This document shows positions 11,101 to 20,100 of a stretch of 64,000 nt of DNA, piece by piece. Every line of letters starts with the position of its first letter. Within the stretch, counting starts at the first letter, position 1. The position numbers were made by a program, and so were the translations under genes. Source of the stretch: Luidia sarsii (lineage: Eukaryota; Echinodermata; Asteroidea; Paxillosida; Luidiidae); contig OX465109.1 in NCBI GenBank assembly GCA_949987565.1, positions 17,362,915 to 17,426,914 on the forward strand. The letters are read 5' to 3'. A model generated the notes under the pieces. It was given only the letters and a program-made list of their open reading frames with translations, did not search any database and was not told where the DNA came from.

Positions 11101-14100
11101 TGTTTTGCGTTCAATAAGAGAATAGAGGTTCAGCATCTAAGAAAAAACACCACAAGCTGAGCCCGTAGTCAGGCTACACAAACCCTACACAACTGGTATT
11201 CTACCTGAGCGTGTATTGCAATGTTTATTTCAGTGTTACCAGTGATTTTTATCTGGCTCAAATCGTGCTGTGTATAAGAGATATATAACAGGACCGACAT
11301 ATGACGCTTAACCACCGTCGTTCAGCCATGCTGGTACCCCGAAAATTGTGTGGGCACTATACAAGGACGTGTTTTGTAAACCAGCGTTAGGCTTACGGCG
11401 CTACAATTAGGATTATGGTTACGGATAGAGTTAGACTTCGGGTTGGGTTAGCGTTACTGATAGAGTTAGGATCAGGGTTAGGGTTACGGTTAGGTTCAGG
11501 ATTAGGGTTGTTAGGGTTAGGATTAGGATAAGGGTTAGGGTTGTTTCGTGCTTGTGCCTGTAACTAACCGAGAAATGCATGCATGAATGAATGAATGAAT
11601 GCGGGAGGCCTCAGCAAAACCTGGCTTCGCGCATGCGCACTTATAGCTTAGCCACGGTGGTTAGGTGTCACACGTCGTGACGCTTATATGCCTCGGGTAT
11701 AAGGTAATCGCAGTGGGTCGTGTCCCACTTACCCGTTCCGCAAATTGACGGCAATCGCCCGGGGTTCGTCCAGGTCCTGACCAACGAAGATCCTGCGACC
11801 GAGGTTGCCGTCCATGCCTGCCGTCTCGATCACGTTGCTGCCCTCGTCGGTCCAGTACACGATTCGCCGCCTCGTGTCCAGGGCTATGCCCCCAGGATCT
11901 GGCAAACACAAACACGGAACACGTCATAGGAGACACCCTGCCAACCCAAACTTCGCTCTGGGGTTTCAGGCTTAGCTAGCAAAGAAAACAAAAGTGGAAT
12001 ACAATCTCAAACCCAGCTGATATCGAATCACAAGGTGGTTTGTAATTCTGCTTACACAACTTCATCATGCTTCACAGCGGATTATCACGCTTAAAGGCTC
12101 AATACAACATTGGGAAGATCGGAAACCATCGATGTCAACAGATGTCCTTCTTATTTACACAGTTTGTAGATGGTCATTATAGAATCCTCATGTCGAAATC
12201 TTACGGTCTTGAATGCTGTACTTATCGAGAAATCTTCACTCAAACATCAACAAACAGTGGCAACTCGCGATTTATAAGTAATAAACGGCAAAAACCGTGA
12301 CGGTATTTTACCCTTTTCTAATTTCTCACTACCACTATTTTGAGCTGAAACCTTCGTAGGATTTATTTTTGGGAATGTTTAATGGTTTAACACACACACT
12401 GTGGCAATCTGTTGACCTTTACCAATGTTGTTTAGGGCTTTGAAGGAAAATGACGTCACCGGCGTGGCGGACCTACCAGCTATATCCCCAAAGAGTTCGC
12501 TGTCTTCAAAGGAGCCGCTCAACGTGGCGCGCCCAATGGCCGACCTGGATCGGTCCGTCCAGTACACGAATCCGTCCACGTCATCGTAGGCCAGAGCCAC
12601 GGGGAAGTCTAGCGCCCCCATCGGCAGGGCGGCAATGCCGTGGTCGTCGGTGGACACGTCCACCTGGTAGATGCCGTTGAGGGCAGAGTCGGCAACGAGC
12701 AGAAATTCCTCCCATTTCGGATCTGCGGACGTGAAGGGAGCAAGGTTTTGGTCGCGGTTCGCTGCCCCTTTTTTCTGTGGGGCTACGCTGCATTTAGGCT
12801 GGTTCCCGTCCCCTACATGGTCTCCAGACGTCTCACGTCCTCCTACATTTCGGAGGACGTGAGACGTCTGGAGACCATGTAGGGGACGGGAACCAGCCTA
12901 CGCTGCAGTCTACAAATCCTGAAACTCCTGCCGTTAGAGGTCGCCCTAACATCAATCTCAAGGAGATCGATCGCTTGGCAAGTTTACTTGGAACGACACA
13001 AGCCAAGATGGAATGCGTGTCACCAACGGTTAGACGACAACCCTCTCTCAGCGGTCGGAGAAGAATGGGAAGATTTTGACATCTTATTCTGTTATAAATT
13101 ATGCTGCACTGGCGTAAATTAGGGAGATTTTGATGAAACTGGTATCCTAAAAGACAGTTCTTCCCAAAAGCCAACTTGTCTTCATCGTTCGCGTTAATCT
13201 GAAAACTTCACACGCAGGTCTGTTAAAACTCGATGGTTAAAAAACAGTCCAATCTTTTCAACTTTTTCCTGCTATATTAGGATGGCGCCCTCTGCCGATG
13301 GTCAACTTGCCTTCCGTTTCACACGACTTCTCGTCGTCAGCAAGGATGTAGCCAGTGGCGCATGCGCACACGTGCCTCCTTGTTCCCGTGGGCAGGCACA
13401 GGTGATCGCACATCCCGTAGTCTTCGGTGCAGGCTCCTGAAAAAAAAGGTAAGCGCATTGAAATGCATGTACATGTATGCTGGTGGTTGTTGTCTGTTGG
13501 TTCCGCACATGCGCAGTAGTGGCAGCATGAATCGCTGGCTGCCCGTTGCCATGCCGATCTTGGCAACCGCTGCATTGTCCGCGCATGCGCCGTGACGCTT
13601 CTGAGATGCCTGTACTTCTTCATCTGGTAATCGGGCAAAGCACTGAGCGCACAGTGCTAACTATACACGTCCAGTAGGGCAAACCCTCATTGAATTACAT
13701 TCTCAACTTGACAACTCACACCAGGCAATCGGGCAAAGCACTGGGAGCACAGTGCTAACTATACACGTCCAGTAGGGCAAACCCTCATTGAATTACATTC
13801 TCAACTTGACAACTCACCAGGCAATCGGGCAAAGCACTGAGTGCACAGTGCTAACTATACACGTCCAGTAGGGCAAACCCTCATTGAATTACATTCTCAA
13901 CTTGACAACTCAAACCAGGCAATCGTGCAAAGCACTGAGCGCACAGTGCTAACTATACACGTCCAGTAGGGCAAACCCTCATTGAATTACATTCTCAACT
14001 TAACTCACCAGGCAATTGGGCAAAGCACTGAGCGCACAGTGCTTACTACACGTCGAGTAAGGGCAAACCCTCATTGAATTACATTCTCAACTTGACAACT

Positions 14101-17100
14101 CACACCAGGCAATCGGGCAAAGCTCTGAGCGTAGTGCTAACTACACGTCGAGTATGGGCAAACCCTCATTGAATTACATTCTCAACTTGACAACTCACAC
14201 CAGGCAATCGGGCAAATCACTGAGCGCACAGTGCTAACTATACACGTCCAGTAGGGCAAACCCTCATTGAATTACATTCTCAACTTGACAACTCACCAGC
14301 CAATCGGGCAAAGCACTGAGCGCATGCTAACTACACGTCCAGTAGGCCAAACCCTCATTGAATGACATTCTCATGTACATAAATCACCAGGCAATCGGGC
14401 AAAGCACCGAGTAAACACTGCATGCCAAGCGCTGGTTGTTTTAATCCGATTGCCGCCCATACCTTCGGCTCCGTTTATCTCTTCCGGCTGCTCGTCTTCT
14501 CCCAGCGTGGTGATGCCCAAGGCTTGGCCGCTGTGGGTCAGAGTCTGAACAACGGTCCCCGCGCCTTGACCTTTGGCCCGGAGAACTTTGACCTCTCCGT
14601 CGTCGTCCAGCGACCGCCAAACGGTTGCATACAAGAAGTCCTGCAAGAATATACGTAGTTGGAAGCAACAAATGAAACATCCAATTGGTTAGTCTTGTCC
14701 AAGGCGGTATTTTTTCCCGTATCACATAAACGCTATTGCCCCATGTTTGTGCACAAACAATTTACGGGGTGGGGGGCAAGGGGGAGGGGGCTATACCAGT
14801 TGAAGTTAAAGCTAGGGATAGGCTTTCTGCACAGCCAATAAAGGCTTTCTGCATAGTGAATACAACGTACGTGAACAATCTGAGTGACCTGAAACTCAAT
14901 TCTTCATACTGTGTTCGTGCACAAACAAATGGGCCCATATCGTTTATGTGGTAGGGAAAAAAAGTATTGCGTCAGGGATAGGCGACGGTACTCACTCCAC
15001 TCAGCGTGATATCGAAGAAGTCCGCCCCGTCTCTCGCGTAGATCTCCCGGCGGTCCTGGCCGTCGTACGTCACGGACTCGATCTTGTTCGTGCCGGTGTC
15101 GGCGAAGTACAGCCTCTTCTCGACGACGTCGATCGCCAGACCGCCGGGCGAGACGAAGTCTTCCCGCACGATGGCCGCCCGGCTTCCGCCGTCCAAGTCG
15201 CTCCGGTAAACTCGGCCGTCGCCGGAGTCTTTGAATTGGGACCAAAACAGAAACCTGGAGAGGGGGAGGGGGATGTAGGACCGGACGAACAGACGAGTCG
15301 ATCGGTTTTAAAGCCCCTACACAACATTGGTCGAGGTCAAAGAATAGCATCCATACGTTGTCTGATCCAACATTATGCATGAAATAGCACACCTGTGAAA
15401 AAAATCAGCTCAATCCGCCAACCGAGTCTAGAGAAAATCGTGAAAACCGCTTCATTTCTTTCGCGAAAATGCAGCATTCAACGCAGTACTGTTCCGAAAA
15501 AATAGTTTAGATCTCGTTGGGACGTAAACGATTTCTTTTACTCTTTTCTCCCAAAATACAACAATTTAGGCAGAAATATTTCAAAGCGAGGTTTCTACTA
15601 TAATCATCTTCAAAATGTATAAGTTTCATGTAAATCTGTGAACATTTCTGTTTTTCCATCTTACCAATGCAATGTACGGGCTTTAACGGACAAAGAAAAC
15701 AAAGGTTGCTGGATAAACGGATGCATATTGTTTAACCATCCACGAGGGGAAACAATCGACTGAGTATACCTGTAGCTCGATTGTAAAAGGCCCTATACAA
15801 TATTGGTAAAGGTCAAAAGGTTGCCACAGTTTGTGTGTTAAACCATTAAACATTCCAAAAAAAGCAATAGCTCAAATGGTAACCTGAGAAAGTAGAAAAA
15901 TGCAAAAAACCGTCACGGTTTACGCACCGTTATGTAGTGTAAGAAATCGTTTCTTACTCGCGAGTAATAAACTATCTGTCGATGTTTGAGTGAAGATTTC
16001 TCTAACAGTACAGCATCCCAGACCGTAAGATTTCAACATGAGGATTCTATCATGACCATCGAGAAACTGTAAATTACAAGGAGATCTGTGGACATCGATG
16101 TTTGCTGATCTTCCCAATGTTGTATTGAGCCTTTAAATTAAACATTACCGGTAATTAACAATCATTTTAATCCTTCCCGAATACAAAACTCCCTGTGGTC
16201 TCCGCTTCAAATCCTGGTCTAGTCAAAATTTCTTGGCCATTTTTTTTCAAAATTATTGTTCGAAAGTTTCTAATATTTTTTTTCTTCATTCATTCGGTTA
16301 AAGTTAAATGGGGAATGAAACACAGATACAGATGTTGGCTTATCTGATTGGGTGTTAAAAAAAACCTACAATTACCTATGTGCTACTCACCTACGAGTTT
16401 CATAAAGAGGGAAAAATCGTGGGATTCGGTGGTCGAATTTGCGTTCCCGCAACCCGCCAAATCATTTCTCAACTTTGATGGCGTAGCCCACTTCCTAAAC
16501 AGCTCAGGTCTCTTGTCCTTGTTGAGAACTGCATGGAAACATTTCCCCAGCTTTTTCACGCTGGCATTTTGACATCCAAAAGCCTGGCAGTACACCATCG
16601 TTCAGCTCGAGAGTGTATACAAACTGCACGCAGTAAAGTAAGGGGTACATCCGTCCGGGCCCAAGTGGAAGTTTTCCGTTGCGATGTCATACCCCCCGCA
16701 GTGACTGGCGGGTCATTCGAAAAGATGGCGGTTTGCGGGAACAGAAATTCCACCACCGAATTCCACGATTTTTCCCTCTTTATGAAACTCGTAGGTGAGT
16801 AGCACATAGGTATTTGTAGGTTGTTTTTAACACCCAATCAGATAAGCCAACATTTTTCTCTGGGTTTCATTCCCCTTTAATGGTTGAATTGCTTCTGACC
16901 GGCACCCCAACCCCGGCAAAGACTAGCTGACTATTAGGGAAGGTCACCATCTAAGGGCTTGATAGCTCAGATGGAGACCACTGATACGTTGATCCAGGGG
17001 TCTCGGGTTCAAGTCCCGGGTCCACTCAAAGCTTTTTCTTTGCCAACTTTTCAATTTGTTCAAAATTTCACAGTCAGTTTTTCCTTTGTTGTGTTTAAAA

Positions 17101-20100
17101 CGCGCCAGAAATCCCCAAATTCTTATTGTGTGTAATTTTCTTTTCCATTGATCAGAAACTACAGCAGACCCAATTGTGTCCGACTGAGAGACCTCAGATT
17201 TTGCGCTGTCCACGAGAGAAGGTATATCGAGGTAGGCTTCTCAATCATTAGTATCAGCAATTTCATATAGATTCAGGCCGCTAAAGATTGATAAGACTGG
17301 AAGGTTTGCATGGTGGAAATACTAAGTGGAAGGTTTGCGGTGATACCGTATATAGCACTTCTCTTTCGAGGAGGAGTGTGGCTCTGAAAAGAGCCGGTAA
17401 TCATTAAAGATTGAGAAAAAACTGGCCCGTGTAGACCATCGGGAGCTATAGCCTGTAGATCTTGCTCTTACCCGTCAAATGGGTCCAGGGTTATGGCACG
17501 TGGTTCAATGACGTCATCCCTAAGGAGGATGGCCCGTCTGGAGCCGTCGTATCTGGACACGCAGACGTGATGCAGGGTGACGTCCGTCCAGTAGAGATTC
17601 CGCGCCAGCCAATCCACCGCCAAACCTGTCGGCCGAAAGGAAAATAGCATAGCATGGAGAATTTGAGAGATATGGAGAAACGGCGGAATGTGTGTGCAGC
17701 TCCTCGGTGTCAACACGCTCTTCGCTGTCAAAATTCTCCCTAGTCCTCCGATACTTTGGTCAGGTATACCCGCGGTGCCGCACAGCGAGCGCGCTTTGTC
17801 CGCACTGTCCGACAATTGTTTAGCAGCTAGGGGAGCATGTTGACGTTGAAGAGCACGTTGACACCGACGAGCTGCACACACGTGGCTAATAACGAACGCC
17901 GATATACCGAACATTCGGCTATAGCGAACATGCCCTTTATAATCATGGCTCCCGATTTGTGTGTACAAAAGAATGTGGCCGCAACTGCTATATAAACGAA
18001 CTTCCGCTATACCGATCAATTTTTATGGATCCCGTGATGTTCGTCATAGCGACGTTCCACTATCAGGTCAGGTCACTCCCGTAGCTAAAAGCCAGTTGGG
18101 GCACAGTGTTGAGTGTCTTCCTCCAATTCTTTCAATCTTGAGCTGCCCTCACGCATTCCACCACTGTTTGTCCAGTCCATTTTCCAACATCTCCACTCCA
18201 GTTCGCTCTAGGTCTGCCTCTTCTCCTACTTCCATTAACCATTCCATGCATGACATCATGCGCCAATGTTCCAGGTCTTCTGCTTACATGTCCAAAACCA
18301 TCGCAGCTTTCTCTTCAGTGCTACTTCTAGTAATGGCTCAAATTCTCCAACTTTCTTACGAATTTCACTCCTTACAGACTCATTTGTTCGGTGGTCTTTC
18401 CAACTTATGCCTAACCGTCTTCTGTAGCATCGCATTTCAAAAGCCTCTATTCCACTATCTATCTATTTCCATCAGGTCGGTTTCGGCCCCTGGTGACCAT
18501 GTTGACAAGTAGCCTCCATGCTGATCTGTCCGTTGTTGTTCGAATTGTCTCTATGGGGGGTCGGCCCACTCTTGCCAGAATGTTGTCCCACCATCTTGTT
18601 CTTGGTCTTCCGCGTCCCCTTTTGCCCTCCATCTTTCCTTGCATGATAATCTTTTCAAGGCTGTTGTCAGCTCTCATGATATGACCGAAGTAAGTCAATC
18701 TACCCTTGTCTATGAAGTTCAGAAGAGATTTTTTAGTGTTCACTTGATTCAAGACCCAGCTGTTTGTTTTCCTTGCAGTCCATGGAATTCGGAGAAGCCT
18801 CCTCCACACCCAAAGTTCAAAAGATTCTATTCTATATTCCACTATACAAAGTCTTTATTATTGCCTGAGACTAATTTCACAGAGCCGCGGAAGCGTCAAA
18901 AGCTGCTAAGCATTCATTGATTATTACAAGATCGGTAACTATATTAAGTCGGTACTTCTTAAGTTCAACTTGTATTCAAATATTGGCTGCTCAGCTTAGG
19001 ATACAAGTGGAAGGTTGTCAACGTTGGCAAACCTGTCATTCTTATACAACGTTAATGCAAAAACTGGTGCAAACTGCTCACCTACTAAAATTACATATAG
19101 GCCTACAATACATACATCTTAAAAGTTAGAGGGCCTGACGTTTCGATCCTACCAGGACCTTTCTCCAAGCTAAATGTCCTGCTAGGATGGAAACGTCAGG
19201 CCCTCTAACTTTTGAGATTTATATAGAAAAACGGGACCTTCCTCAAAGTCAAACTTCTCAATTTGGGAAAGGTCCTGCTGAGATCGAAACGCCAGGCCCT
19301 CTAATATTCTGGGAGGTCTGTAACTAAAGTCGAATCATTTCCATGTTCGTTTCCCCCCTTTGGTCTGGCTCCCCAGCTCACCTAAGATGTTACCGACGCC
19401 GTAGAGCACCGTTTCGGGCACCTGTCTCTCCGTCTCTTTCCGGAAGATCTTGCGCGTGTAGAGATCAGAGTAGAAGAGGGCGTCCTCGTGCGAGTCCGCC
19501 GCCATGGCCGCAACAAAGTCCTGATCCTCCAGGAAGCAGTCCGCGTCGGTAAGTTGGCCGTACTGGTCGAGTTCGTAGGAGCAGAGAGACTGTGCTCTGC
19601 TCTCCAGTATCTGCTCGGCGCTGGCTATTGTATGGTTGGAACAGTGACATTGAAGGGGAGAAAACGATCTATTTACCAATCCAGAATATCATAATTCAAT
19701 GAGGTTTTGCCCTCGCTCGACGTGATACACACCGGTTGCTCAAAGCTAGCTGCCTGAAATATATTTTATCAGGCATCGGGCAAAGCACCGAGCTCTCAGT
19801 GTTTGTTTATCACGTCGAGCAAGGGCAAAACCCTCATTGAATTACATTCTCCGCGACGCAAAACATCATGTTATATCCAGAATATTATAGTATCAATTTC
19901 TTTATGAAAGTCGGCCAACACAAGGCCACAGAAGGCCACTCAAGGTGAGGGCTGAAAGGAAGAACCAGGAGCATAGTAGCTCAGGGGGAAGAAAGATGAG
20001 TGTTTACGTTTCGTTTTGATCGAGAAAAGTAATAAGAAAGAGGCAAACAGGTTGCAGGTAGAGAATTCCATCATAGCACAGCAGTGCACTACGTAATAAT

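Noticed and set aside
13625..14400. CRISPR-like array
   Set aside because: Repeats are contiguous 95-bp units with no unique spacers, in an animal intron; it is a tandem SINE-tail array.
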